A stretch of 64,000 bases of DNA from Streptomyces sp. NBC_00557 (lineage in GTDB: Bacteria > Actinomycetota > Actinomycetes > Streptomycetales > Streptomycetaceae), in NCBI RefSeq assembly GCF_036345995.1, contig NZ_CP107796.1, positions 7,130,001 to 7,194,000 on the forward strand, read 5' to 3'. Shown here piece by piece: positions 1 through 8,168 of this stretch. The position numbers were made by a program, and so were the translations under genes. The stretch's first letter is position 1. Each line of letters opens with the position of its first letter. The notes under the pieces were generated by a model. The model made no database searches. It was not told the origin of the DNA and saw only the letters and a list, made by a program, of their open reading frames with translations.

Positions 1-578
1 TACGTGCCGAACACGGTCCCGTTGTACGCGCCCTCCGTGCCGTCCCCGGTGCCGTTGCCCTTGCCGATCTGCACCCGGGCGAAGGGGCGGGCGGTCGGGC
101 CGAGGTGGGTGACGCCCTGGTGGTTCTCGAAGCCGGTCAGCTGGGGCAGCCCGAGCTGCGGGTCGATGTCGGCCAGCACGTCGCCGACGCACCGCTCGCC
201 CTCGCCGCGCACGGACACCACGTCGAGCAGGCCGAGGCCCGGCTCGCGCTGGCCGAGGTCGTTGATGAACTCGTGGCCGAGGATCTGGTAGCCGGCGCAG
301 ACGGAGAAGACGATCGCGCCGTTCTCCACCGCCCGGTGCAGATGGCCGTCCCGGCGCAGCCGCTCGGCCGCGAGCCGCTGCGGCCGGTCCTCGCCGCCGC
401 CGATCAGGTAGATGTCGCCGGAGGTCGGGATCGGCTGGTCGCTGCGCACGTCGAGCCGGGCCACGTCCAGGCCGCGCTGCCGCGCCCGCCGTTCCACGAC
501 GAGCGCGTTGCCCTGGTCGCCGTAGGTGCTCAGCAGGTCCGGGTAGATCCACACCAGCCGCAGTTGGTTGTCGCTCAT
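1..578 (-). CDS. gatD: Lipid II isoglutaminyl synthase glutaminase subunit GatD (partial, C-terminus off window)
   Basis: GatD is the class I glutaminase partner of MurT. It feeds ammonia for amidation of the D-Glu carboxylate of lipid II stem peptides in the cytoplasm. The reading frame starts at ATG 578 (minus) with MSDNQLRLVW and reads through a CobB/CobQ-type glutamine amidotransferase fold. The nucleophile elbow VFSVCAGYQ places the catalytic Cys at residue 94, the position reported for characterised GatD. The text continues to VFGT at the window edge, so the catalytic His region is not visible. The stop of murT lies 30 bases upstream, and the two genes run in the same direction, the usual murT-gatD operon. 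Start choice is supported by the conserved N-terminus. Only the extent beyond base 1 is unknown. Confidence 0.93.
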   Translation of the reverse strand, partial: MSDNQLRLVWIYPDLLSTYGDQGNALVVERRARQRGLDVARLDVRSDQPIPTSGDIYLIGGGEDRPQRLAAERLRRDGHLHRAVENGAIVFSVCAGYQILGHEFINDLGQREPGLGLLDVVSVRGEGERCVGDVLADIDPQLGLPQLTGFENHQGVTHLGPTARPFARVQIGKGNGTGDGTEGAYNGTVFGT

Positions 579-607
579 GAGGTGATCGCCCTTCGAGGAT
601 CAGAAGA

Positions 608-1846
608 TCAGTTGCCGACGCGGCGGCGCAGGTCCTGGAACGCGGTGTAGTTCGCGATGACCTCGATCCGGCCCGGCGGGCACATCTGCACGGCCTGGTC
701 GAGGTTGTCGCAGACCTGGAAGTGCTGGTTCGCGACCTCCAGACGCACGGCGAGGTCCAGCTTCCGGTCGCCGATGACGAAGATCGGGTGGCCGGTCAGC
801 CGGGTGTAGTCGACGTCCCACAGCCAGGAGGTGTCGGTGCCGTCGGCACCGCGCGCGTTCACGGACAGGATCACCGGGGCCGGCGGCGGGTCGATCAGCG
901 AGAAGGTCTCCAGCCAGCCGGCCGGGTTCTTCGCCAGTAGCAGCCTGAGGTCGCGGTTCTGGAACTGCACGACGTCGTACCGTCCGGCGACCGCCTGCAC
1001 CTGGTACATCCGCTCCAGGGCGACCTGCGGCGGCACCCCGAAGACGGCGGCGACGGCCGCGGAGGAGGCGGCGTTCGCCTTGTTGGCGCGGCCCGGCAGC
1101 TGCAGATGGATGGGCCAGGCCGAGCCGTGCGGGTCGAGGACGTGGTCGCCGGACAGCGCCCAGGTCGGCGTCGGCCGCCGGAACCCGCACTCGCCGCAGA
1201 ACCAGTCGTCGCCGGGGCGCTGCATCACGCCGCCGCAGGACGGGCAGGACCAGGCGTCGTCCTTCCACATCTGCCCGGCCGCGACCCAGACCACGTTCGG
1301 CGACGAGGAGGCGGCCCACACCACCAGCGGGTCGTCGCAGTTGGCGACGATGACGGCCTTCGACCCGGCGAGACCCTCGCGCCAGTTCTCGGCGAGCATC
1401 CGGGTCTCGGCGGCGCGGTCGAGCTGGTCGCGGGAGAGGTTGAGCAGGGCGATGCACTTGGGGTCGGTGTCCCGGGCCACCCCGGCCAGGTACTTCTCGT
1501 CGACCTCGATGACACCGAACTTCGCGTCCGAGCCGCCCGCGAGCGCGGAGGTGATGCCGGCCGGCATGTTGGCGCCCAGCGCGTTCGACACCACCGGGCC
1601 CGCGGCGCGCAGCGCCTCGGCGATCAGCCGGGTGGTGGTGGTCTTGCCGTTGGTGGCGGACACCAGGACGACGTCCAGGTTCTGCGCGAGCCGGGCGAGG
1701 AGGTCGGGGTCGAGTTTCAGCGCGACCCGGCCACCGATCACCGACCCGCTGCCGCGTCCCGCGGCGCGCGATGCCGCAGCGACCGCCTTGCCCGCGGTCA
1801 CGGCCAGCTTGGCCCGCGGCGTGAGCGGGTCCGAGTTGCCTGCCAT
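608..1846 (-). CDS. murT: Lipid II isoglutaminyl synthase, Mur ligase-like subunit MurT
   Basis: MurT is the ATP-dependent ligase-like subunit that, with GatD, amidates the iso-D-glutamate of lipid II. The 412-residue product has the Mur ligase P-loop SATNGKTTTTR with Lys68. It also has the family's inserted four-cysteine zinc ribbon (CPSC at 201-204, CGEC at 217-220) and a C-terminal DUF1727-type domain ending in DLRRRVGN. I chose ATG 1846 because MAGNSDPLTPRAKL is the conserved start and an AAGGAGG ribosome site lies 11 bases before it. Longer in-frame starts to 2014 run into the divergent deformylase promoter region and look spurious. The gene is followed by gatD on the same strand. Length and motifs match the family. 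Confidence 0.95.
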   Translation of the reverse strand: MAGNSDPLTPRAKLAVTAGKAVAAASRAAGRGSGSVIGGRVALKLDPDLLARLAQNLDVVLVSATNGKTTTTRLIAEALRAAGPVVSNALGANMPAGITSALAGGSDAKFGVIEVDEKYLAGVARDTDPKCIALLNLSRDQLDRAAETRMLAENWREGLAGSKAVIVANCDDPLVVWAASSSPNVVWVAAGQMWKDDAWSCPSCGGVMQRPGDDWFCGECGFRRPTPTWALSGDHVLDPHGSAWPIHLQLPGRANKANAASSAAVAAVFGVPPQVALERMYQVQAVAGRYDVVQFQNRDLRLLLAKNPAGWLETFSLIDPPPAPVILSVNARGADGTDTSWLWDVDYTRLTGHPIFVIGDRKLDLAVRLEVANQHFQVCDNLDQAVQMCPPGRIEVIANYTAFQDLRRRVGN

Positions 1847-1997
1847 CAGTTCTCGATCCTCCTTGCGTACGCGCCGCGCCTGGGGCCATCCGGCAGCGTG
1901 GTGTGGCCTCAGCCTATCGAGATCCGAATCCACACCCGAATCCCGGCCCACGCCTTGAGCGGCGGACATGGGCGATACGAACCGTACCCTTGCCGCC

Positions 1998-2537
1998 ATG
2001 CGACACCGTTCCATTCAGGGCGCCCACGGGCGCGTCCGGCCCCTCACCCTGCTCGGCGACGCGGCTTTGCGCGAACAATGCCGGGAAGTCACCGGATTCG
2101 GGCCCGAGCTGGCGGCCCTCGTGGAGGACCTGTTCGCCACGATGTACGCGGCGCAGGGGGTCGGCCTGGCGGCGAATCAGGTGGGAGTGCCGCTGCGGGT
2201 GTTCGTGTACGACTGCCCGGACGACGAGGACGTCCGGCATCTCGGGCATGTGGTGAACCCCCGTCTCGTGGAGGCCGGCGGCGTGGTCGTCCGGGGACCC
2301 GAGGGCTGCCTGTCCCTGCCGGGCCTGGAGGCGGGCACCGAGCGCTACGACCGTGCGGTGGTCGAGGGTTTCACGGTGACGGGGGAGCCGGTCGTGATCG
2401 AGGGCACGGGGTTCTTCGCACGGTGTCTGCAGCACGAGTGGGACCACGTGGAGGGCCGGGTGTACGCGGACCGCCTGACGGGCCGGCGCAAGCGCAGACT
2501 GGCCCGGCAGATCGAGCGGGCTGCATGGCGCCGGTGA
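1998..2537 (+). CDS. def: Peptide deformylase
   Basis: Metal-dependent removal of the formyl group from nascent N-formyl-methionine peptides. All three family motifs are present: GVGLAANQ (motif 1), EGCLS (motif 2, metal-ligand Cys) and HEWDHVEG (motif 3, metal-ligand His residues and catalytic Glu). The third motif has Trp where most enzymes have Phe or Leu. The C-terminus is basic (RRKRRLARQIERAAWRR). I prefer ATG 1998 (MRHRSIQGAHGRVRP, 179 residues); an in-frame ATG at 1968 would add ten residues. The gene is divergent from murT with about 150 bp between starts. Streptomycetes usually carry several def paralogues, so this is probably not the only one. Confidence 0.93.
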   Translation: MRHRSIQGAHGRVRPLTLLGDAALREQCREVTGFGPELAALVEDLFATMYAAQGVGLAANQVGVPLRVFVYDCPDDEDVRHLGHVVNPRLVEAGGVVVRGPEGCLSLPGLEAGTERYDRAVVEGFTVTGEPVVIEGTGFFARCLQHEWDHVEGRVYADRLTGRRKRRLARQIERAAWRR

Positions 2538-2565
2538 GGGCGGCGCCGCACCCGGCGGACCACCC

Positions 2566-3210
2566 TCAGAACCCCGGGCCTCCCATCCTGTCGCCCGCGG
2601 CCGCGAGCCGCCCCCACAGCAGATCGGCGAGGGAGCGCACCAACTCGGCCCGCGAGCACGGCCGTTCGCCGAGCCACCAGTCACCCGCGGCGTGCATCAT
2701 CCCGACGATCCCGTGGCCCCACACCCGGGCCAGCTGCTGGCTCTCCGGGCCGAGATCCACCCGCTCCTCGATGACCTGGGCCAGCTCCTCGCCCATGCGC
2801 CGCAGCAGCGGCGCCGAGTGCTTGCCGACGTCGAAGCCCTGGTCCCCGCTCCCGCTGCCCTCCGCCGGATGCATCAGGAACCGGTACACCTGGGGACGTG
2901 CCTCGATCGCGGCGAGATAGGTGTCCAGCGTGGACTCCACCCGCTCCCGCCGGTCCGCCGGGGCGTCCAGCGCCGCCCGCAGCGAGTCGAGCAGTGCGTC
3001 GGTGTGCCGCTTGGCCAGCGCGGCGTACAGGCCGCCCTTGTCGCCGAAGTGGCGGTAGAGGATCGGCTTGGTGATGCCGGCCTCCGCGGCGATGGCGTTC
3101 ATCGAGGCCTGCGGACCGTCGCGGAGCACCACCCGGTCGGCGGCCTCCAGCAGCTCGCGCCGTCGGCGGTCGGCGGACCGCTGCTGGTCGGTCCGCTGTG
3201 TGGTGTCCAT
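2566..3210 (-). CDS. TetR-family transcriptional regulator
   Basis: A 214-residue repressor-type protein. The N-terminal TetR helix-turn-helix covers about residues 14-60 (RRELLEAADRVVLRDG ... ITKPILYRHFGDKGGLYAAL), with the hallmark LYRHFGDKGGLY recognition segment. The C-terminal all-helical half (about 70-210) would bind an effector, probably an acyl-CoA or fatty acid judging from the neighbour. It is divergent from the acyl-CoA dehydrogenase at 3377. The shared 166-bp gap holds two similar inverted-repeat elements (see 3305-3352), so local control of lipid catabolism and autoregulation are likely. The ligand is not determined by sequence. The gene converges with def, with 28 bp between their ends. 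Confidence 0.9.
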   Translation of the reverse strand: MDTTQRTDQQRSADRRRRELLEAADRVVLRDGPQASMNAIAAEAGITKPILYRHFGDKGGLYAALAKRHTDALLDSLRAALDAPADRRERVESTLDTYLAAIEARPQVYRFLMHPAEGSGSGDQGFDVGKHSAPLLRRMGEELAQVIEERVDLGPESQQLARVWGHGIVGMMHAAGDWWLGERPCSRAELVRSLADLLWGRLAAAGDRMGGPGF

Positions 3211-3304
3211 GTGCTCTCCCCACCCATGCTGATTCGGTGACGCCTGCGCAAACTAACACTGACCACGCCCCTGACATCGAACGGGATGCCGAGGTCGTCA
3301 CCGG

Positions 3305-3352
3305 TTGACTTTTCCTACCGGTCAGTAACAGACTCGCGTTACCGCTAGTAAC
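3305..3352 (+). promoter_or_regulatory. Predicted promoter and duplicated TetR-type operator
   Basis: TTGACT at 3305-3310 is a good -35 hexamer; a TAACAG-like -10 falls at about 3326. Two related dyads follow: CTACCGGTCAGTAAC (3315-3329), inside the core promoter, and GTTACCGCTAGTAAC (3338-3352), a perfect GTTAC/GTAAC inverted repeat. Their starts are 23 bp apart, about two helical turns. This arrangement suits a TetR dimer pair repressing the rightward acyl-CoA dehydrogenase. Binding by the product of 2566-3210 is inference. Confidence 0.6.
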
Positions 3353-3376
3353 ATCGGATCCGCCGCTGGAGGGGAC

Positions 3377-4603
3377 ATGGCCGAGTTCACCATGGAGCTG
3401 AACGACGAGCAGAAGGAAGTCCGGGACTGGCTCCATGGCTTCGCCGCCGACGTGATCCGCCCCGCGGCCGCCGAGTGGGACGAGCGCGAGGAGACCCCCT
3501 GGCCGGTCATCCAGGAGGCCGCGAAGGTCGGCATCTACTCCCTGGACTTCTACGCGCAGCAGTACTTCGACCCCACCGGCCTCGGCATCCCGATGGCCAT
3601 GGAGGAGCTGTTCTGGGGCGACGCCGGCATCGCCCTGTCCATCGTCGGTACCGGCCTCGCCGCGGTCGGCGTCCTCGCCAACGGCACCGAGGAGCAGATC
3701 GGCACCTGGATCCCGCAGATGTACGGCGACGTCGACGACGTCAAGGTCGCCGCCTTCTGCTCCTCCGAGCCCGACGCCGGCTCCGACGTCGCCTCCATGC
3801 GCACGCGTGCCGTGTACGACGAGGCCAAGGACGAGTGGGTGATCAACGGCACGAAGACCTGGGCCACCAACGGCGGCATCGCCAACGTCCACGTCGTCGT
3901 CGCCAGCGTCGACCCCGAGCTGGGCTCCAAGGGCCACGCCTCCTTCATCGTCCCGCCCGGCACGCCGGGCCTGGCCCAGGGCCAGAAGTTCAAGAAGCAC
4001 GGCATCCGCGCCTCGCACACCGCCGAGGTCATCCTCGACAACGTGCGCGTCCCCGGCTCCTGCCTGCTCGGCGGCAAGGAGAAACTGGACGAGCGGCTCG
4101 CCCGGGCCCGCGAGAAGGCCGCGAAGGGCGGCGAGAGGGTGAAGAACGCCGCGATGGCCACCTTCGAGGCGTCCCGCCCGGCCGTGGGCGCGATGGCGGT
4201 CGGCACCGCCCGGGCCGCGTACGAGGTCGCCCTCGACTACGCGAAGACCCGCGAGCAGTTCGGGCGCCCGATCATCGACAACCAGGGCGTAGCCTTCCAG
4301 CTGGCCGACATGCGCACCCAGATCGACGCCGCCCGGCTGCTGGTGTGGCGGGCGTCCTGGATGGCGGTCAACGGCAAGCCGTTCACCGCGGCCGAGGGCT
4401 CCATGTCGAAGCTGTTCGCCAGTGAGACGGCCAAGAAGGTCACCGCCCAGGCGATCCAGATCCTCGGCGGCAACGGCTACACCCGGGAGTACCCCGTCGA
4501 GCGCATGCACCGGGACAGCGCGATCTACACGATCTTCGAGGGCACGAGCGAGATCCAGCGCCTGGTCATCGCCCGCACCCTCTCGGGGATGCCGATCCGC
4601 TAG
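3377..4603 (+). CDS. Acyl-CoA dehydrogenase
   Basis: A 408-residue FAD-dependent acyl-CoA dehydrogenase catalysing the first alpha,beta-desaturation step of fatty acyl-CoA breakdown. The N-terminal helical domain is followed by the FAD-contacting FCSSEPDAGSDVASM segment (about residue 130) and the WVINGTKTWATNGGIA beta domain. The C-terminal helical domain ends with QILGGNGYTREYPVERMHRD and IFEGTSEIQ; the Glu of EGTSEIQ is the position of the catalytic base in the short/medium-chain type. A charged insertion, EKLDERLARAREKAAKGG, sits near residue 240. ATG 3377 follows GGAGGGGAC. The gene is divergent from a TetR regulator and probably controlled by it. Chain-length preference cannot be read from sequence. 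Confidence 0.93.
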   Translation: MAEFTMELNDEQKEVRDWLHGFAADVIRPAAAEWDEREETPWPVIQEAAKVGIYSLDFYAQQYFDPTGLGIPMAMEELFWGDAGIALSIVGTGLAAVGVLANGTEEQIGTWIPQMYGDVDDVKVAAFCSSEPDAGSDVASMRTRAVYDEAKDEWVINGTKTWATNGGIANVHVVVASVDPELGSKGHASFIVPPGTPGLAQGQKFKKHGIRASHTAEVILDNVRVPGSCLLGGKEKLDERLARAREKAAKGGERVKNAAMATFEASRPAVGAMAVGTARAAYEVALDYAKTREQFGRPIIDNQGVAFQLADMRTQIDAARLLVWRASWMAVNGKPFTAAEGSMSKLFASETAKKVTAQAIQILGGNGYTREYPVERMHRDSAIYTIFEGTSEIQRLVIARTLSGMPIR

Positions 4604-4646
4604 GTCCCGCCGTCGGACTCCCGCCGTCCGCCCTTGGCGACAGGGT

Positions 4647-5168
4647 TTAACGGTGCCTGAGCGGCGTCAGCTGTTCGATGTCGTACTTGGCCCGCAGCGC
4701 CTCGATCGCCTCCTGGTCGGGCGGGCCGCCGTTGCCGAGGATCTCCAGCAGCTCCTCGAAGTAGCGTTCGTGATCCGGTGGCGGACTCGCCTGGAAGAAC
4801 ATCTTCGCGGGCGTGTCCGTCGGATTCGCGAACGCGTGCGGGCACCCTGGAGGGACGACGATCACCGTGCCCGGAGTGGCCCGCACCACCCGGCTGCCCG
4901 AGGGCGACTCCCAGTTCCGCCAGTTGTCGGGGGTGCGGATGCGCGGCTCGAAGGCGAGGACGTCCAGTTCGCCCTCCAGGACGTAGAACAGCTCCTCGCT
5001 GCGCGTGTGCAGATGGGCGCCCACGTCGAAGCCCGGCGGGACCTCCACCTCGAAGGTGGAGGCCATCCGCGAATGCGTGCCGGTGACCTTGAACGTCACC
5101 CGCTGGGCCGGCGTCTCCACGACACGGCCGTGGCCCGGCGGTACGTACAGTCCCTCGGTCCAGGTCAT
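4647..5168 (-). CDS. Cupin-domain protein of the rppA pigment operon (possible quinone-forming monooxygenase)
   Basis: A 173-residue single-domain cupin. Motif 1 is visible as GAHLHTRSEELFYVLEGELD (metal ligands His, His, Glu) and motif 2 as PPGCPHAFANP (last His ligand), with a charged tail. It is the third gene of an operon with rppA and a CYP158-type P450: its ATG at 5168 lies 7 bp after the P450 stop. Cupin proteins beside rppA, such as MomA of S. antibioticus, are reported to oxidise tetrahydroxynaphthalene to flaviolin (from memory of the literature). That role fits here, but it is inferred from position and fold. A non-enzymatic binding role remains possible. Confidence 0.8.
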   Translation of the reverse strand: MTWTEGLYVPPGHGRVVETPAQRVTFKVTGTHSRMASTFEVEVPPGFDVGAHLHTRSEELFYVLEGELDVLAFEPRIRTPDNWRNWESPSGSRVVRATPGTVIVVPPGCPHAFANPTDTPAKMFFQASPPPDHERYFEELLEILGNGGPPDQEAIEALRAKYDIEQLTPLRHR

Positions 5169-5175
5169 GGGCTGC

Positions 5176-6390
5176 TCACCAGGTCACCGGAAGCGCCTCG
5201 GGACCCCGGATCAGCGCACCCTTCCTGAAGGGCACCCGCTCCGGCGGCACGGACAGCCGCAGTCCGGGGATCCGGTCCAGCAGGGTGTCCACGAGCAGCT
5301 CCTGCTCCAGCCGGGCCAGCTGGCCGCCGGGGCAGTAGTGGGGGCCGAAACCGAACGACACGTGCGGGTTCGGGCTGCGGGAGAAGTCGATCGTCTCCGG
5401 GTCGGCGAAGACGTCCGGGTCGCGGTTGGCGGCCAGGTACGACACGTACACCGGGTCGCCGGCGCGGATCCGGTGGCCCCGGATCTCCACGTCCTCCAGC
5501 GCGATCCGGGACAGGCCGACCGCGTTGCGGTGCGGGATGTAGCGCAGCAGCTCGTCGATCGCCCGCGGGCGGATCTCCGGCTCCGCGCGCAGCCGCTCCA
5601 CCAGGTCGGGGCGGGTGAGCAGCAGATAGAACATCTGCCCGCTGTTGTTGGTGACCGCCTCGCCGCCGATCTGCAGCAGGCCGGCCAGCCCGACGGCCTC
5701 GTCGAGCGTCACCTCGCCCCGGCCCACCGCGGCGCCGAGCAGGGAGGCGACGTCCTCGCCCGTGCTGTTCTCGCGCAGGCCGATCAGGTCCGAGAAGTAC
5801 GCGGCCATCTCCCGCTTGGCCTTCTCGCTGACCTCCTTGCCGTTCGAGGAGGACAGGATGAGCTGGGTCCAGGTGTGCATGGTGTGCCGGTCGGCGGCCG
5901 GGACGCCCATGATCTCGCAGATCACCGCGATCGGGAACGGGCTGAGCACCGCACTTGTGAGATCGGCGGGCGGGCCGTCCTGCAGGAGTTCGTCGACCAG
6001 CTCGTCGAGCATGACGCGCGCCTTCTCGCGCACCCGCTCCACACCCTTCGCGGTGAACGCGGCCGCCACCGAGCGGCGCAGCCGGGTGTGGTCGGGCGGG
6101 TCGAGGAAGCCGACCGCGCCGGGATCCGGGATGAAGTGCGGGGCCAGCCGGGTGACCGGCTTCGCCATCACCGCCTCCCGGCTGAACCGCGGGTCGTTGG
6201 TCACCATCCGCACGTCGTCGTACCGGGTCACCAGCCACGCCCAGCCCTCGCCGTTGGGCAGCTGGATGCGGGTGACCGGTCCCTCCTCCATCAGCTCTCT
6301 GAGCACCGGGTCGAAGTCCGTCCCGCTCAGGTCGAGCGCCGGCCAGTGCCGGATGGGGGGCAGGGTCTCGGTGAGCGTCTCTTCGGTCAT
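5176..6390 (-). CDS. Cytochrome P450, CYP158A2-like (flaviolin coupling)
   Basis: A 404-residue soluble P450. The ExxR pair is E280/R283 and the haem loop is FGFGPHYCPGG with Cys353. The I helix reads GGEAVTNN, with Ala245 in place of the usual threonine. Length, Cys353, Ala245 and Arg71 all coincide with what is known for S. coelicolor CYP158A2, which couples flaviolin into di- and trimeric pigments. Its substrate would be made by the upstream type III polyketide synthase RppA, whose stop lies 7 bp away. The downstream cupin starts 7 bp after this gene, so all three are probably one transcript. The enzyme is cytoplasmic and needs a ferredoxin and a reductase, neither of which is encoded nearby. 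Confidence 0.92.
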   Translation of the reverse strand: MTEETLTETLPPIRHWPALDLSGTDFDPVLRELMEEGPVTRIQLPNGEGWAWLVTRYDDVRMVTNDPRFSREAVMAKPVTRLAPHFIPDPGAVGFLDPPDHTRLRRSVAAAFTAKGVERVREKARVMLDELVDELLQDGPPADLTSAVLSPFPIAVICEIMGVPAADRHTMHTWTQLILSSSNGKEVSEKAKREMAAYFSDLIGLRENSTGEDVASLLGAAVGRGEVTLDEAVGLAGLLQIGGEAVTNNSGQMFYLLLTRPDLVERLRAEPEIRPRAIDELLRYIPHRNAVGLSRIALEDVEIRGHRIRAGDPVYVSYLAANRDPDVFADPETIDFSRSPNPHVSFGFGPHYCPGGQLARLEQELLVDTLLDRIPGLRLSVPPERVPFRKGALIRGPEALPVTW

Positions 6391-6397
6391 GCCGTAC

Positions 6398-7459
6398 TCA
6401 CGCCGTCTCTCGGTCGGTGCGCCAGCGGCCCAGCGCCATTTCCGCGGTGATGCCGGGTCCGAACCCGGCGAGGAGCCCGCGCGCCCCGTGCTCGGCGCCG
6501 CCCTCGTCGAACATCCGGCGCAGCGCGTCCAGCACGACGCCGGAGGCGATGTTGCCGTACTCGGTGAGGGTCGACCGGCTGAACCGGAACGCGTGCGGGT
6601 CGACGTGCAGGAACTTGCTCAGGTCGTCGAGGATGCGGGGCCCGCCGGCGTGGACGATGTAGAAGTCCAGTTCGGAGGCGTCCCAGCCGTGCGTCCCGGC
6701 GAGGTCCTGCAGGGCCGGGGCCAGCGGCTCCATGGTGGTGGGCACCCGCTTGTCGAGCAGGAAGTGGAAGCCCGTCGCCCGGACGTCGTAACTGATCCAG
6801 TCCTCGGTCTTGGGGATCAGGTACGAGCCGTTGCGCTCGAGCTCGATGCCGGTGCCGCCCCTGCCGCGGACCACGGCGGAGGCTATGCCGTCGCCGAACA
6901 GGCCGTTGGAGAGCAGCGAGCCGACGCCGAGGTCGGTGGGCTGGTAGCACAGCGAGCAGAACTCGCAGGCCACGATGAGCGCGTTGGCCTCGGGGTAGGA
7001 CGTGCAGAAGTCGTGCGCGCGGTTGATCGCCGCGCCGCCTGCCGCACAGCCCAGCTGGGCTACGGGAAGTTGCCTGGTGGTGGGGTCGAAGTCCATCTCG
7101 TTGATCAGCCACGCCGTGAGCGAGGGCATCATGAAGCCCGTGCACGAGACGTAGATGATCATGTCGATGTCGGTGGTGAGGAGTTCCGCGTCGTCGAGGG
7201 CACGCTGGATCACCGCGGGGACCCGCGCCTTGGCCTCGGCCTCGTAGAGCTTGTTGCGTTCCTCGAAGCCCGGGTGCTTCAGGGTCTCCTCGATGGGCTG
7301 CACGATGTGCCGGGTCTTGACACCCGTGTTCTCTATGAGCCGCAGTGCGAGGGGCAGTTGGGGGTGGTCCGCGTGGCGGGAGCGCGCCAGCTCCAGCGTC
7401 TCCTCCATCGTGATCACGTGTTCCGGAACCGATACCGAGGGTCTGCACAAAGTCGCCAT
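6398..7459 (-). CDS. rppA: 1,3,6,8-tetrahydroxynaphthalene synthase, type III polyketide synthase RppA
   Basis: A 353-residue chalcone-synthase-fold enzyme that condenses five malonyl-CoA into tetrahydroxynaphthalene. The catalytic triad falls at the canonical positions: Cys138 (QLGCAAGG), His270 (YIVHAGGPR) and Asn303 (TEYGNIASG). Cys106 (YVSCTGFM) and Cys171 (CSLCYQPTD), associated with bacterial THN synthases, are also present. It is the first gene of the rppA-P450-cupin operon, with 7-bp spacers. The product spontaneously or enzymatically becomes flaviolin and then brown or red polymer, usually credited with UV protection. ATG 7459 gives the conserved MATLCRPSVSVPEHVIT start. Upstream, and divergent, is a decayed TenA-like gene. 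Confidence 0.97.
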   Translation of the reverse strand: MATLCRPSVSVPEHVITMEETLELARSRHADHPQLPLALRLIENTGVKTRHIVQPIEETLKHPGFEERNKLYEAEAKARVPAVIQRALDDAELLTTDIDMIIYVSCTGFMMPSLTAWLINEMDFDPTTRQLPVAQLGCAAGGAAINRAHDFCTSYPEANALIVACEFCSLCYQPTDLGVGSLLSNGLFGDGIASAVVRGRGGTGIELERNGSYLIPKTEDWISYDVRATGFHFLLDKRVPTTMEPLAPALQDLAGTHGWDASELDFYIVHAGGPRILDDLSKFLHVDPHAFRFSRSTLTEYGNIASGVVLDALRRMFDEGGAEHGARGLLAGFGPGITAEMALGRWRTDRETA

Positions 7460-7642
7460 GAACCGTGCCTGCTTTCAGCCTTCCGGAAGGCCTGCGCCCG
7501 CCGGTCAGAGGGTCGTTCACCTCAGGGGGTGTCCACCCACGATCACTCGGTACGGCGGCGATCTCGCGCCGAACTACTCCAGATCGGGGACGGGGCATCA
7601 GGACCGGGTGGGAACCGGCGTGTGCGCGGCAGGGAGAACACC

Positions 7643-8168
7643 ATGACGGCATCGGCCAGGACCTGCTGGTGGCGGCCACCGGGGCACTCATCCCCGACCC
7701 GGGCGGCAACCCCTTCGTCCCCCGGCTGGAACGCGGCGAGACCCCCGCGAGGCCCTCGCCCGTCTGGCCCTGGAACAGCAGTGGGTGATCCCCGCCGACC
7801 GCCGCTCCTTCGCCCACCTGGCCGGGCGCTCCGATCCCGCGTCCGCCGCGTTCTTCACCACGCTCGCCACCGGCAGGACCTGGCGGCACGGCACCTGACC
7901 GCCTGCGCCCGGGCCTGCGGCGTGAGCGAGGACGACTGCCGCACGTACGTCCCCCGGGCGGGCTGCCAGGCCTGCCCCGCCTACGTCTCCTGGCCGGCCC
8001 TCAACGCGCCCCGGCGGAGGCGGTCCCCCTCACCGTGAACCTCGCCGCCTGGGGCGGCACCTGCGCCCGCTTCGCGACGGCCCTGCGCACCCGGCCGGAA
8101 ACGGCGCACACACCTGCGGAAGCCTGCTGCAGGCGTACGAGGCGATGTTCTGGACGTCGTTGGGCTAG
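7643..8168 (+). pseudogene. TenA/thiaminase-II-like gene, frameshifted and internally deleted
   Basis: A good ribosome site (AGGGAGAACACC) and ATG 7643 open MTASA. The continuation QDLLVAATGALIPDPGG is in another frame, then RLERGETP breaks again to REALARLALEQQWVIP. That frame passes to DLAARHLTACARACGV and AGCQACPAYVSWPALNA, then to PAEAVPLTVNLAAWGG. After another break the end reads SLLQAYEAMFWTSLG and TAG at 8166-8168. At least four frame changes are needed. About 60 residues expected between ALRTRP and the C-terminal segment are missing. The pieces resemble the TenA/THI-4 haem-oxygenase-like family as I remember it in Streptomyces. Frame changes alone could be sequence errors, but the missing segment argues for true decay. 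Confidence 0.75.

Noticed and set aside
1847..2014. Extended N-terminus of murT
   Set aside because: The extra 56 residues lack homology and would overlap the divergent def gene; ATG 1846 has the conserved start and an AAGGAGG.
2681..4510. Long minus-strand reading frame opposite the acyl-CoA dehydrogenase
   Set aside because: Its translation is Gly/Arg/Asp-rich low complexity without domains, and it is antisense to a clear enzyme. Such frames are normal at about 73 percent GC.
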